DNA from: Copromyces sp. CBS 386.78 | Taxonomy: Eukaryota > Ascomycota > Sordariomycetes > Sordariales > Sordariaceae | DNA: 44,762 nucleotides | Direction: 5' to 3' | Assembly: GCA_030685235.1 (NCBI GenBank) | Contig: MU839287.1 | Coordinates: 1 to 44,762 of the forward strand | In this document: positions 22,440 through 33,363 of the stretch, one piece after another | Position numbering within the stretch: position 1 is the first letter of the stretch | How the letters are laid out: each line of letters begins with the position of its first letter | Notes under the pieces: generated by a model | The model's input: only the letters and a program-made list of their open reading frames with translations | Databases searched by the model: none | What the model was told of the DNA's origin: nothing | Position numbers and translations under genes: made by a program

Positions 22440-23181
22440 ATATCTTGGATGTCCGTGGAGAGCCGGACTTTCCTAGCGGAACCAGCAAGCATGCCCACGT
22501 CGTCGCAGCATCACAGGGTCCCGGTAATTTGCCGAACAAAGCCATCACCGACAGAACTTCAAGTGTCAAGGACAATCCCCCTACCGGCAAAGTTGGCCTT
22601 AAGCCATCAGTTGCTTCCACCATCAGTCATCCAGACCTCGAACTCATGAAAAGCTCTCGGTCCGGTAACATGCACTTCTCTCAGTCCAAAGCAATCGCTC
22701 CATCGAAAACGACCTGCCAAGGGCCCAAGGACAAAAAGAAAAAAGTTCGGACCCCTTGCAAGGCTGCCGTTTAGCAGCCGGGAGCCCGCATGTGTCGCGA
22801 ACATCTCAAGCCACGCCCGAGCGACACTCTAGTTCGTCTCATCCAGTGGCGCCACGCCAGAGGCATATGGTGTTGCGGTGGCTGTATTTGGAACCGCGCC
22901 CCTCGCCAAAACACTCTCTGCGACAAATGCGATGACAAGCGAAAGAACCGCCAAGACCGCGGGTCCGCGGGGCCGCTAACGCCGAGACGAATGCGACAGA
23001 GGGTGACGAAGGACTTGAGGTTAATAAAGATATGTCGTTGAACTCAACGAACAGCCAGAAGCCAAAAGAGACCCCAAAGAACGCAAAGGAGGTAACAACA
23101 TCTGGATCCGATATCCTTGACGGCAGTCACAAGGTGGTCCATGGCAGAGTTAGGAAGAAGAGGGACGGATATAAGAAGTAG
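22440..23181 (+). pseudogene. Family gene E, frameshifted
   Basis: The frame is open upstream of TAG 22,772-22,774 (Ser/Lys/Pro-rich, ending KKKKVRTPCKAAV). It continues after it with QPGARMCREHLK, RHARGIWCCGGCIW and LCDKCDDKRKNR. Near 22,970 the reading moves to another frame, in which a plausible tail follows (AANAETNATEGDEG... to HGRVRKKRDGYKK, stop 23,179-23,181). The tail ending resembles those of B and C, so a single indel in a G/C-rich run is the likely break. The start codon is unclear: no ATG with B- or I-like N-terminal sequence was found upstream. Confidence 0.6.
22762..22779 (+). promoter_or_regulatory. UAG hairpin of gene E
   Basis: A perfect 6 bp stem, GGCTGC (22,762-22,767) with GCAGCC (22,774-22,779), closes the loop CGTTTA. 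The A of the in-frame TAG is the last loop base. The stem differs from those of A-D. Confidence 0.55.
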
Positions 23182-23372
23182 GATGTTCAGGTTTGGAGAT
23201 GATTGAGGATTCTCTGGAAGCCGACCCAGAAAACGAGATCAACTTGTTATCGAAGAGCGGAGGAAAGTGATTGAACATTTGAACGTCTCATCATTGGAAG
23301 GAGCTAGGCGCCAATCTCCTCTGCACGTCCAAGCAAAATGTCGTAAATGGCGGAAGTGAGCAGATATTGTAG

Positions 23373-24010
23373 AGGCCCGTTCGTTTGCACGTTAGTACGT
23401 CCCCAGGTTAAGATTTTGTATGTAGGACGTACTAATGCACTACTGCGATTTTTCGTGTTCGGCTCAAAAACCTTATTTTTTATGCATACCTTGCAACTAC
23501 TTGCAACTACCTGTACTTACCCCAAATCCTCGATCTGACCAATTAGAAGGCCAGAATCTTCGAAATCTTTAACCGCAGTCTTTAACGCACTACGTTTCGA
23601 TTTTGAGACGTAGTACGTTAAGAACTACGGTTAAAGGCTCAACCCCCTATAAATATACTTCTAGGGGATAGCTATCGTAGTAAAGACGATGGAGTAACGA
23701 TGAGAAGGATGGTGACGATAGAAAGGGAGGTAATAATGAAAAGGATGGTGGTGATGATAAGAAGGATGGCGATGATGATGAAAAGGATGGTGGTGATAAT
23801 GAAAAGGATGGTGGTGATGATGAAATGGATGAAGAAAGAGAAAGAGAACTTGGAAAGAAAGAAGAAAGGTAGAAAGGAGGAGAGCCCTATCTTGTAGCTA
23901 AAGTCTTGGCCTACCTTAACGCTGCCATAATGTTGCAGGAGTGCAGCTGCGGACCCTGCACGTTAATACGTTTATTTCTTAAAATCCCTAACGCGGACCC
24001 GAACAGGCCT
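23373..24010. mobile_element. Non-autonomous Harbinger-type MITE, copy 2 (638 bp)
   Basis: Ends AGGCCCGTTCG and CGAACAGGCCT, flanked by the 3 bp duplication TAG (23,370-23,372 and 24,011-24,013). In reverse orientation to the 10.17 kb element and to the copy at 36,941, it shares about 110 bp at one end and about 260 bp at the other. It has no transposase. The centre (about 23,700-23,830) is a purine-rich GAAGGATGG-type repeat. It is much less RIP-mutated than the large element. Confidence 0.88.
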
Positions 24011-24013
24011 TAG

Positions 24014-25079
24014 GAGTATTTCCTTGTAAATAGGGCTCCCGTGTTGTGACTCGGGTCCCAATGACCACAAGCTGGTGGGCCAGAAGATACAAGGTTGATC
24101 TGGGTCTTGTATCGGTCCATGAGCATAAGAACAAACTACCTAGGTAGACAACGGTGAAACCCGAAACCATTGTGGTGTTGTTCATGAGTCAAAGAAATTG
24201 TGAATCTTTGGGAAAAGAGAACTGCGCTCCGACTTGGGAGGAACGGGGGGCTGAAGCTTCCTGGAGAGGAACTCAACATTCGTTACATGTCGCCGGAACT
24301 TGGAAGGGACGTTGTGAGCTGCAGTGCCAAGCGTCCATGAGCACATTGCATTTTGGGATCGATGTATGCAGCGTTCCCTCCTTCCTTTAAAGGGTTGGAC
24401 CTGTTAGACATTGATTCGTTTGAAGCAGGATGGAAGGGGCGAGGAGATGGAGGAAAACAACGGGAATCATGGGATCATTTCTTGGCAGAATTGGATGCAC
24501 GCATCTGGAAGGAGTTGCCGCCTGGTCTGAATCGAGGTCGGTGACGGCTGCCACGGAGAGCGTTGCGCCTTCCCACAACCAAGCGGACGAGTACTAGGGC
24601 TAGGGTTCAACAGTCAACACCAGCCCACACAGAATAGCCAAACCAAATGACTCCAGCCACTGCAGCCAGTCGAGAAAGGAAACGCTTTCGTGCCCTCCTG
24701 TTACGACGGTTCATCCTTTATAAAGTGGCTGTTTGCAACTTGAAACAAGCGATCGTAGCTCTCATCCGTAACAACCCTGGTGATTTGCGCAAAGGTCCCG
24801 GGGTGGGTCCCCGAGGTGGGTTCCGGTATTCCGTTTGGACACCGGGCCAACGCCGGAAGACGGGACGGAGTCTCTTTCAGCCCTGAATAACGGCGCCTGG
24901 TCAACACAATAGCAGTTGAGTAAACGCAGGCAGGCCTAACCGCTGTCTTATGGGACCGATTCTCCCTTCTACGAGTTCTCGGGGTTTGATGGTTGCCGGG
25001 CGTTGGGATGGTGTAGGGAAGTGAGCATGCTTTTCATCGTACTTACTGGCTGTAAAGTGGACCACTGTAACTTACACGG
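24014..25079. other. No gene recognised
   Basis: Normal composition with several short ORFs in different frames, none with family features or convincing starts. It may hold decayed coding sequence. Confidence 0.5.
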
Positions 25080-25709
25080 ATGCCTATTAGGGTTATGGTC
25101 CCGTGCCTCGAATTCGTCCGTGCTCGGTTCACCTTGTTCCCTTCTTCCACTTCACATCACTCACCACTTGCCCGCCGAAATCGAGAAAGTCAGAAAAGTG
25201 ACACCAACGCTGCTTCTTGCAATCATTACCCCCCTAAGAGTCACGAAGCCAATAGGTATAGCCAGAGAGTATCATGTTCTATTTCTTCAGATCACTCGAA
25301 AAAAGGCGACACAGACTGCGGTCGCATTGATCCTACGCCCCACTGTCACTCATCACAAGCGAGGATTACAACGAAAAGAAACATCGACCAAGGACCAGCA
25401 AAACGGCAACGGGCTTCTAGGGGCCCAATTCATCCATGCAGCATGTTTGGCACCCCCACAGGCTGTCATTCCGTGGCCACCCAGGTACCTTATGTCCAAA
25501 GCAGCGCGCCCAGTCGAGAAGCGCGCGCATGATGGTCCAGGCTGAGTCCGCAGCACTGGCAAGCGCCGCCGCCTGACCGCTGCGGAGAAGGGCAAAGCCA
25601 AGGAAGTCACATTCGGCGATCCTGTGGTCACTGCCGCAACCGACGGCGCGAACTCGGCAACCGTCACTCGTCCCACGACCGCCCAGGACGGCCTTAGTTG
25701 TTGGCTGAC
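25080..25709 (+). pseudogene. Broken ORF of unknown function
   Basis: The frame from 25,080 to 25,532 reads a Ser/His/Arg/Lys-rich peptide (SSTSHHSPLARRNRESQK...). In another frame, 25,546-25,709 reads TGKRRRLTAAEKGKAKEVTFGD, which looks like a real basic segment. A frameshifted gene is one reading; chance ORFs are the other. No UAG hairpin and no CTGC-type domain were found. Confidence 0.3.
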
Positions 25710-25787
25710 TGACTGACTCGAAGGTGATGACAGATTGTTCGTAAAGCGAATGCTTCGGTCTCACTCCGCAACTCGCACGGCGCGGGC

Positions 25788-26715
25788 ATGGTTCCCATCT
25801 CTGACCACGACGCTGGCCGTCACATAACCATTTTCCGCTTGCAAAGGCATGCCATGAGTCGCCCTGACGGTCATTCTGCTGCTCTCCACGCGAGCCCGCC
25901 CCATCAGCCTACTGGCCTTTCCCACAACCACTCGATCATCACGCCCAACACCAACACTATTGCCCTCCTTACTCCTGGCGAACGCTTCACCTTTGGTTAC
26001 ACTGCCAACCCTGCCGCTGGCTCCAACCAGACATCATTCTTCTCTGATGGGAGGGACTCGAACGCCAGCATGGTGACCTCGAAGGACCACCTTGGGATCC
26101 CTATTGGTGTTGGCGAAATAGATCAGATATTCTTCGACGAGGCCCAGAAGGCTGTAGCAGGTCCCAATGATGGTTTCGGCCTGGATTGGGAGGACACACC
26201 TACCGGCGACATTGGCAGATCGGATCACCTTCCGATCGGTGATCTATGGAATGACGCAGCTCGCAAGCGACGCAAGGGCGACTTCGGCATCGGGTTCAAA
26301 AGCCCAGCAGCACCAACTGCAGCGATGGAGAAAGAAATGGTATCTCTGCAACAGGATTTGGCTTTGGGCACTGTCAGGACGCTACCTTTTACCGGATTTG
26401 CGGCGAAGACACATCTGATGGCCGCTTCCACATTGGCCTCAACTCGCAGGCAAGCTTCGGCACCCATGGCCACTCGAATGCCATCGTGATGGGAAATAGG
26501 AGCGGGCATGCACATACAGCGTCTACGGGTGGCAAGTTTGTCTCCGGTCTAGAACAGCGTCCAGCTACGGTAACGCAACCTTTGGTAAATCTCCCGCTAC
26601 TCGTCATTTCAACGCCAAGGATCAATTTGGCCAGGACGATGCCGCTTTTTCCCGTGACGCGATCGTCGCTGGCTTGGACAATATGTCCTCTCACGTCTTT
26701 TATATACAATTGTAG
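25788..26715 (+). pseudogene. Unrecognised, probably frameshifted ORF
   Basis: The open frame 25,788-26,489 encodes an Asn/Ser/Thr-rich protein with RFTFGYTANPAAGS, FGLDWEDTPTGD and ARKRRKGDFGIGF. Sensible continuations appear in the other two frames (GLNSQASFGTHGHSNAIVMG near 26,430 and NATFGKSPATRHFNAKDQFG near 26,570, the latter ending 26,713-26,715). This suggests two indels. No known domain. Its low-complexity style resembles the neighbouring genes, but no direct homology could be shown. Confidence 0.35.
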
Positions 26716-26816
26716 AGTAAAGTCATACATCTATTGGTATTTAGCATGTTCGCGAGTGTGAAGTGGACAGTTCAGGTCACAACCTTTGCTTTCCAGCAGG
26801 ACTGGTATGCATGTCA

Positions 26817-27060
26817 GTGTTGGAAACTTGAAAGTGCGAAAGCGAGCGCGGGTGCTCTTACCTCGCATACATATCGGTGCCAACTGCCAAAAGCCTGCTG
26901 AGGCAAGGCATCAATATACAGATAGAAGGAGGAAGCTGTAAACTTAAACTGGGAAGTCGGAGACTTGCTATTTAAGACTGGCCTCCCCAGGCCTCTGTAG
27001 GTTCAGATTTTCCTCCTCATCTTCATCTTCTTCTTCAATAAAATCAATTGATACAAGCCT
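26817..27060 (+). repeat. LTR-like dispersed repeat, copy 2
   Basis: Starts near TGTTGGAAAC. It contains TATTTAAGACTGGCCTCC, a CATCTTCATCTTCTTC tract and AATAAAATCAATTG. It resembles about 6,140-6,400 and is a likely solo LTR; the ends are uncertain. Confidence 0.4.
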
Positions 27061-27567
27061 TTTCCCTGACACCTCACGCCTTCCAACAATCTAAAACAAG
27101 AGTCAAGATTCTTTGCCGTAACGTCTTCGCCGAAACTGCCCAAGACTCGCACATTCTGTCTCGCTGAAATCTCTTACTCGCGGCCCTTTGAGTCGGGTCG
27201 AACTTTCTACCTCGGAACGATCGGAGAATCACCACCATTGAACAGTTATACGCAACTTCTCTTTGGGCAGCCGGTTCCCAGTCGAGATCACACGTGAGCG
27301 ACTGTCCCCTATAAATCTCCCCCGGGTAAGCTCATTCCTCGCACATGTATCTCATCAGTCACTAATCAGCAATAACGGTACCGGTACACCCAGAGGGAAC
27401 AGGGTTTCCATTACCCGTCTTCTCAGCCGTAAGCTGAGTGTTGCCTTGCTTTCAGGTAAGGAGTGGCAGGAAATCGACCCAAAACCCTGGAAAACGCAAG
27501 TTGACATGCATGCAGACAAGATTACGCACTACCTTAGGCAGGTAACGTCAGCCTGCGGACCACAAAC
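27061..27567. other. 5' region of the 643-codon ORF
   Basis: Non-coding leader candidate with several GTAAG sites (near 27,325 and 27,453), so leader introns are possible. No promoter element could be fixed. Confidence 0.35.
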
Positions 27568-29499
27568 ATGAGCTTCTCCGAGCAGGAATTCGGCGCCGAC
27601 TCGGCTGGTCCTCCAGAGTCACCGACTTCAGGCAACTCTGCGGACTGGTCTAACCGTCAGTGGGATCACTTTGCGGAGTTTGGCTTTTGGGGGTCCACAG
27701 AGACAGATGCCGTTGATGATGCCGATAATGCTCTCACCTCGGAGCCAAGCCACCCTACCAGAGAAGAGCCATCTGCAATCAATACCTCGGCACATTTTAC
27801 CTCTCCGCATATCACCTCTTTTCAGGACACTTCTCCCCATGGTACCCATCATGGCAACTGTACCCAGAGCACCTCTCCCCGTGGTACCTTTTCCCATGGC
27901 ATATCTTTGGATGCCACATTTTCTTTTGTCACACCTTCCCATGCGACAACTTCATCATATGGAACATCTGCCCCCCGCCCATCTTCCCACAGCGCTCCTC
28001 GCCCTATTGGCTCAACCAATATTGCACATCTCGACGCCAAGCGTGGTCTCGGAAAGGATGATGTCGCCTCCTTGAGCGCCGGAATTGTCTTGAGCCAGGA
28101 CAATGGCACTGTCCCTGGTCTTCAACACACAAACGTCAGCAAATCTAGTGCTCCGGTCAATGGAATCTCTGCTCGCCTTCGTTCGTACCACAATGACCTC
28201 GCCAACCAAATGGCGAGGGCCAGCAGACCTCAGAGACCTATCAACAGGACCTTGCGTGCTTCGATGTCCAACGCTCGCACTGAGTCTCTCCGGTCCCAGA
28301 CAGATGGCAACATGCAACAAGTTGGAGCAGATCGATTGATCAAAGAGCAGAATCGTGTATACCACCTCGACCCAGGCGATGGAAATACCGGCTCGACTCC
28401 GGCCAAGGTCAAACCAAACAAATTCGGCGGCACTGACACCATGAATGACCCTAACCACTACAACATCAACTTCAACGTGGCCAATGTCAGTTTTGGTAAT
28501 GGGGATAACTTCCCTCTTGGCAACACCCCTCAATATGTTTCTTCCCATCAAGAGCAGAATACCCGGCAGATGCCCTCCTTCCATGAGGTTCCGATGAGCG
28601 TCGATCTGAGCGCAGGCATGTTTGTTGACAATGGGGGCGATTACAACCCCTACAGAATAGACCGTCTAGCTGAGTTCGAAAAGTTCGTCATGAGTACGAA
28701 CAAAAACGTCATGTTAGACACGGCCGCAAGACTAGGCTTTCGCTATCCACTGGCCTCGAACTCGAACTACAGAAGGAATGGCCCCAAGAAAACCACTGGT
28801 GGCCCAAAACCGAGGACCCCCGCGTCGACCGGATCGGCCTATGCCCGTCAAAAAGCCTACGATCAATCCACCGGGCAGCGTGATGCGGCTCCTGTCCTCC
28901 ACAACCCGCCTGATTTTGGGTTTGGTATCCCTCAGCCTCAAAATACCGACTGGCCTCTCAGTATAGATGGCAGGTTCACCCGCGGCATGAAAATACCCCT
29001 CCATGTCAATCTGGAGGTTGCTGCTCAAATCAACTCTTCTCACAACCTCATCAGCTCCAACTCGGGCATTCCCCATGGCAGCAACATGAACAACACCTCT
29101 TCTCTTCCTGGTTGGAACCCTTATCCGCCCTTTCCTTTCTCTGAAAACACATTCGCCCCCAACGTCATCAACAACTCGGTGATTACCAATGGCAACAACA
29201 ACACCTCTTCCTTTGTCAACCCTTACCCAAAGTTTGTGCTTCCCGATCCCAAAGTTGTAGCCGCCAAACACCGTCCCGCCTCTCGTGCCGCCGCGCGTCG
29301 TACCGAGGTTGTCTACGAGATTGGGGAAGCTGCCACAGCTAGTAGGGTCACGGCCAAAGAGGGGAAAATCAAGAAGCCGTCGAACTCGAGGAAGAAGAGC
29401 GCCAAGCCGGGGACGAAGTCAGAGCCGGGGCCCGGGATGCCCGGGTTTAGGAATGAAGGCCCGGGAGGATCTCAGGATGACGCTGGGACTGCGGCTTGA
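27568..29499 (+). CDS. 643-residue low-complexity protein, function unknown
   Basis: The longest uninterrupted ORF in the window, from ATG 27,568 to TGA 29,497-29,499. No known domain recognised. Residues 1-60 are acidic/aromatic (NRQWDHFAEFGFW). Residues 70-150 are Ser/Thr/His/Pro-rich with HGT and SPHG-like repeats. The middle is Asn-rich (VANVSFGNGDNFPLG). A more conserved-looking segment reads YRIDRLAEFEKFVMSTNKNV...ARLGFRYPL, about residues 360-395. The C-terminus is Lys/Arg-rich (SRKKSAKPGTKSE). The layout (acidic aromatic start, disordered middle, basic end) recalls F and I, but the Cys domain and the UAG are absent, so common descent is unproven. Codon use and length make chance unlikely. 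Confidence 0.6.
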   Translation: MSFSEQEFGADSAGPPESPTSGNSADWSNRQWDHFAEFGFWGSTETDAVDDADNALTSEPSHPTREEPSAINTSAHFTSPHITSFQDTSPHGTHHGNCTQSTSPRGTFSHGISLDATFSFVTPSHATTSSYGTSAPRPSSHSAPRPIGSTNIAHLDAKRGLGKDDVASLSAGIVLSQDNGTVPGLQHTNVSKSSAPVNGISARLRSYHNDLANQMARASRPQRPINRTLRASMSNARTESLRSQTDGNMQQVGADRLIKEQNRVYHLDPGDGNTGSTPAKVKPNKFGGTDTMNDPNHYNINFNVANVSFGNGDNFPLGNTPQYVSSHQEQNTRQMPSFHEVPMSVDLSAGMFVDNGGDYNPYRIDRLAEFEKFVMSTNKNVMLDTAARLGFRYPLASNSNYRRNGPKKTTGGPKPRTPASTGSAYARQKAYDQSTGQRDAAPVLHNPPDFGFGIPQPQNTDWPLSIDGRFTRGMKIPLHVNLEVAAQINSSHNLISSNSGIPHGSNMNNTSSLPGWNPYPPFPFSENTFAPNVINNSVITNGNNNTSSFVNPYPKFVLPDPKVVAAKHRPASRAAARRTEVVYEIGEAATASRVTAKEGKIKKPSNSRKKSAKPGTKSEPGPGMPGFRNEGPGGSQDDAGTAA

Positions 29500-29766
29500 G
29501 GTAATGAGGTCTAACATACAAGGTTGCCACCAGCTGATCCTCAACAGATGAGATGGGCGTCTGATTGCTTCAACATCACTAAGGTATTGTTCTCAAGATT
29601 GGGTCAAATGGCCATTTGGTCCAATGCATCTTCTTTTGTTCTGATGTCACTCCTAGGTGCATATCACAAGATACTCGACACCATACATTCACACATTCGA
29701 GTTGCGTTTTCTGCATCAAATTACCTGCGCCTGCTTATTCATCGTTTGTTTCGCCTGGTTTTTTTT

Positions 29767-29798
<32 letters not shown>

Positions 29799-30420
29799 TT
29801 TTTCCCAACCTCGGACGAACTAGTGCGTTTCAGCGAAACTTCAACTTGAGATAAACTGCTAACGGAGGCGGCGCGTCGCGCTGCGTTTGTAGGTACCATA
29901 CCACGCCTGAGTGTCATCACGTCTCTTTCCTCCATCGCGACTTCGGTCTGCCCAGTGCCCGCACCCCCACCATCCCTTCTTTCCTTTTCTCCACCTCACA
30001 TCCCCCACGCACGCAACTCGCCATTTTCAACAATCCCATCCTCTTCTAATATTAAAAGCATCGCAATTTCGAAACCTTTTCAACCATCGAAACAATTTCA
30101 CGAGCGGCCCATACCCGCCAGGCTGTATCGCACAACCGGCACGTTGGCGCACGCACACTCATATGCTCCTACGAGATCCTTCATTTTTTCCCTTTTTGAT
30201 TTTCTCTTTCTTTCTTTCATCACCTCCTTCGTCGCAGATTTTACCGGCAAAAGCCAGTAACCCACAGGTAAGAAGTCCGCAAAAACTTGCATCAAATTCA
30301 AGCGATCACGAGCTCACGCAAGGAGTGATAGGAAAGGGAGAGGTATCTCGTTTGGTTTTTTGGGATCTTCTGAGGGGGATCCTCGACTATCAACCACGGA
30401 CGAAGCTACCTGGTACCAAA
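29500..30420. other. Intergenic and 5' leader of gene F
   Basis: Contains a 40+ base poly-T tract (about 29,759-29,803, one C interruption) and a pyrimidine-rich leader. A GTAAGAAG donor at about 30,269 may start a leader intron before gene F. A frame open from 29,911 joins the F frame, but its Phe/Ser/Pro content looks untranslated. Confidence 0.45.
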
Positions 30421-31848
30421 ATGGAGGCTTTTTCCGAGGATTGGGACGCCTTCACCGCCAGCGACGAGCGCTTGACACCCGTCAGGATTGCGTCGCCTGC
30501 TCGGCTCGATGGCGCCGACAGCCTGGAATGGGGAAACGATGAGGCAAATGATGACATCACTTTTGAGATTAACGATATCGGCCGTAATACCGGCAGTAAC
30601 TCTGTAGGGGGTGGCGAGGGCGCCCTGGCCGACTTCCTCTTTTCCTCGAACGTTGCGGATGCCAACCAGAACGATCATCACGCATCTTCCTTCTCCCCGG
30701 GCAATCTGTGGCTGGATGCCCCAGGAGGCAACCTTTCATCGGAGGTTGTACCTGGCGACGGCATCCATCATGGTCAAGACGAGATCGCTTCTGCAAATGA
30801 CGATGGGGATCAAGGCCTGGACGACGGTGGTCTCATCCAGGATCAGGGCGAGGGAGTCGAGTACCATAATTTTGCCGCTCCTGGCACCCCGGTGAACAGC
30901 AACCAGAATGACCCTGCCAGCGCTTCTCTCGAAGGAGCATCTTTCTTCGATGATCTGGGACCTATTTCAGGCGATCACGCATGGCCGAGTCCCGACACCA
31001 ACAACTCAATCACCACTCAACAGAACTATATCACCGTCGGTAGCCCTATCATTCCCAACCAGGGATCAATCAACACCAGCCAAAGTTATATAACCACCAA
31101 CAACCCTATCATCTCCCACCAGGGCCACATGAGCACCAACAATCCTATCAGCCCCCCTCAGGGCCACATAAGCAACAACAATCCTATCAGCTCCCACCAG
31201 GGCCACATAAGCAGCCTCAACACTTTCGCGATCGAGGAGCCAGTGCACGTTTCTCACGTAGAAGTCGAGCTTGTGGCTCCTACGCCCCACAAGGCCATCA
31301 CCCCAGTGGTGGCCATGTGCAACACCGTCAAAATCGTTGAGCTGGATCTCACTGAAGAGGAATGCCCGAACCCCGTCTAGCAGCCGGGAACGGGCAAATG
31401 TCGGAAGTGTTTAGCCAACAAATTCAGCGAGGAGCTGAAGAGAGTAGTATCCAGGCGCCTAAAGCAAGGCATCTACTCCTGCACTGGTTGCTACTGGGAA
31501 TGCGCCGAAGGCTTGACAATCCCGAATGTCCTCGGCGAGAAGTGCCGAGAGAAACAGAGGGAAAGGCGTGAGAGGCTGGCAGCCGAGGGCAGTGGAGAGG
31601 CTGCTTTGGGTGCTGGAGGCCAAGGAGAGGTTGGAGCTGGAGCGGAGGGCTCCGAGGCTCAGTCCACCGCGTCCTCTAACAAGAGGGGCGCTTCGTCTAT
31701 GGCGGGTAATGGTGATGTTGCTGCTGGAGTTAGCAAGAAAGCCCGCGTGACCAAAAAGGTGGCTGGCAAGGCTTCGGAGCCTATCCAACGACCTGCTAAC
31801 CCTCTGCGGAAGGCGAGAGGCTTGTGGGAGCCTCCCGCTAAGCCTTGA
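30421..31848 (+). CDS. Family gene F: 13-residue repeats, in-frame UAG, Cys domain, long basic tail
   Basis: Function unknown. ATG 30,421 (MEAFSEDWDAFTASDERLTP) is preferred because the start resembles the acidic/aromatic starts of I and J. The frame runs 319 codons to TAG 31,378-31,380, then 155 codons in the same frame to TGA 31,846-31,848. Pre-stop: acidic Asp/Asn/Gly-rich sequence, three NNPI..HQGHIS repeats, then APTPHKAITPVVAMCNTV and EECPNPV. Post-stop: QPGTGKCRKCLANK, RLKQGIYSCTGCYWE, then GEKCREKQRERRERLAAE and an Ala/Gly/Lys-rich tail. The second LCxxC is degenerate (one Cys). It is one of three members (B, F, I) without visible frame damage. The product with recoding is about 475 residues, without it 319. 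Confidence 0.7.
31096..31212 (+). repeat. 39 bp coding tandem repeat (3 units) in gene F
   Basis: Three units encode NNPIISHQGHMST, NNPISPPQGHISN and NNPISSHQGHISS. Upstream partial units (GSPIIPNQGSINT) suggest an older array. Confidence 0.85.
31365..31394 (+). promoter_or_regulatory. UAG hairpin of gene F
   Basis: CCCG (31,365-31,368) pairs with CGGG (31,391-31,394). A symmetric AA/AA internal loop follows, then CCC pairs with GGG. The 12-base apical loop contains the in-frame TAG. The design is different from A-D, but the codon is again unpaired at the tip. Confidence 0.55.
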
Positions 31849-31959
31849 GCGTTGCGGCATTTCAGAAAACTTTCTGATGAGGTTTTTGAGGGGGGCGCTC
31901 ATGTCTCAGGGAATCCACGTCTTGGTCTCTAGAGTTCATCTCATGGTGCGGCTGCTTCT

Positions 31960-32065
31960 GCGGCCTCCACGTTGAGCTGGATGCCACGAGACTGTCATTA
32001 TCGAAAGCGCGCAAGCACGGTGCCCGAACCTTATCTAGCAGCCAGCGACGACTCGGGTCCAACGT
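31960..32065 (+). pseudogene. Family relic K: pre-stop patch and UAG site only
   Basis: GATGCCACGAGACTGTCA and the following bases match gene I just before its stop. In the I frame it reads CHETVIIESAQARCPNLI, then TAG (32,036-32,038), then QPATTR, after which the frame closes. Nothing of the CTGC domain follows in order, so this is a short fragment. Confidence 0.65.
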
Positions 32066-32759
32066 TGATGCGTCTCGTAACGATTATGAGAACCCCAAGT
32101 GTGGTTGTGGTTTCGTTACAAGAGCGCCGGGGTAAGAGGAATGGGACTGGATAGGAGAGTAGAAGCTTGCATTGCGACTACTGCAGAGCTGGGGTGGTTG
32201 GGCCACGCGATAGAGATAAGAAGCGTGCATATGCTCATGAGCAGGATCAAGGGGAGGAATCACTCAGGAATTTCAAGACACACTCACGAGGTATGCGTCT
32301 CGTACGGCATAGAGCCTGGGCTTCATAGAATCAGCACGGGGTTGATACGGACTGGTCGGTTTGTGTGGGGAGGTATATGGCACGAAATAGCATTCATGCC
32401 CATCAACCTCATATATCTACGCATTCAGCACAACGCTTTTCTACACCGGGCTGCAGTGGATAGTAACATGGAGACAAGGCATACTGAAAACTTTCCATGA
32501 TCGCAAGTGTGATTAGCTATTACGCTCCAGTTCCTTGTATTAACACCAAATGCTCTAGAATAGTCGCTACTTTTCACTTGAACCCTAGCATCGATTGGAC
32601 GATTCAGTAGGATTGCGAGGCCTTCGACATCTATACTATATACACCTCGTCGAAAACAAACTCTACCTCATAACCAACAAAACATGACACAGCTTTACCG
32701 ACATCACTCATTCCGCTAATCCAAACACCGACCCTCACATCCATGACATGAGGTCTAGC
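32066..32759. other. No gene recognised
   Basis: Short ORFs only; probably decayed flanks between relics K and L. Confidence 0.5.
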
Positions 32760-33350
32760 ATCCAGGACGCCGTTCTGGCAAACCAGCAAGAACCCCAACC
32801 AACGAGGATACTGTCACACCTTGAACCACGCCCAAATCTCGTCTAGCAGCCAGGAACGACTAAGTGCTTCAGATACCTGTATAACAAGGTCAGCCCAAGA
32901 TTTATTACGCTCATCCAAGGCCGTTATGTACGCGGTATCTGGTCGTGCACGGGATGCTACTGGAACGAGAGTCCAGAAGAGGTTTCGTGGCGCTTGGGGC
33001 ATGGCTTCTACAGGGAGACCACTGTTGTCAATAGCGGGAACACCAGTGCTGGCCCTCATCATGAAAATACCTCCATGAGGAATGACAGCACCGATTGTCG
33101 GAGAGAGATTCCATTATCAACATCCAGGCGTACCTCACCTCTGCCTTCCTTAGATGTGGGTCACTCTGGTCGTCTCGGCCGCTCTAACTCTGCATCTAAA
33201 GGACTTCCTCTTCCTTATAACGCCTCTGCCCTACTCGGGCTGCTATGGTTGTTCTGGATACATTACCTACTAGGTACGTTCCCAACGTGCTTGATGAGGC
33301 TTGCCGTGAGACTGGCAGCAGCGGGAAAGGCGCGCGAGGCTCGCCGCTGA
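32760..33350 (+). pseudogene. Family relic L
   Basis: The frame LSHLEPRPNLV leads into TAG 32,844-32,846, then QPGTTKCFRYLYNKVSPRF, RYVRGIWSCTGCYWNESPEE. From about 32,985 the sequence leaves the family pattern (SWRLGHGFYRE...) and LCxxC is not found in place. The N-terminal part before about 32,760 is missing. Confidence 0.65.
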
Positions 33351-33363
33351 GATTGGAGAAACG

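Noticed and set aside
29759..29803. Poly-T tract as the tail of a LINE insertion on the minus strand
   Set aside because: No target duplication or reverse-transcriptase sequence next to it; it is treated as a simple tract.
29911..30420. N-terminal extension of gene F
   Set aside because: The frame is open but its composition (Phe/Ser/Pro from pyrimidine-rich DNA) and a likely leader intron donor suggest untranslated leader.
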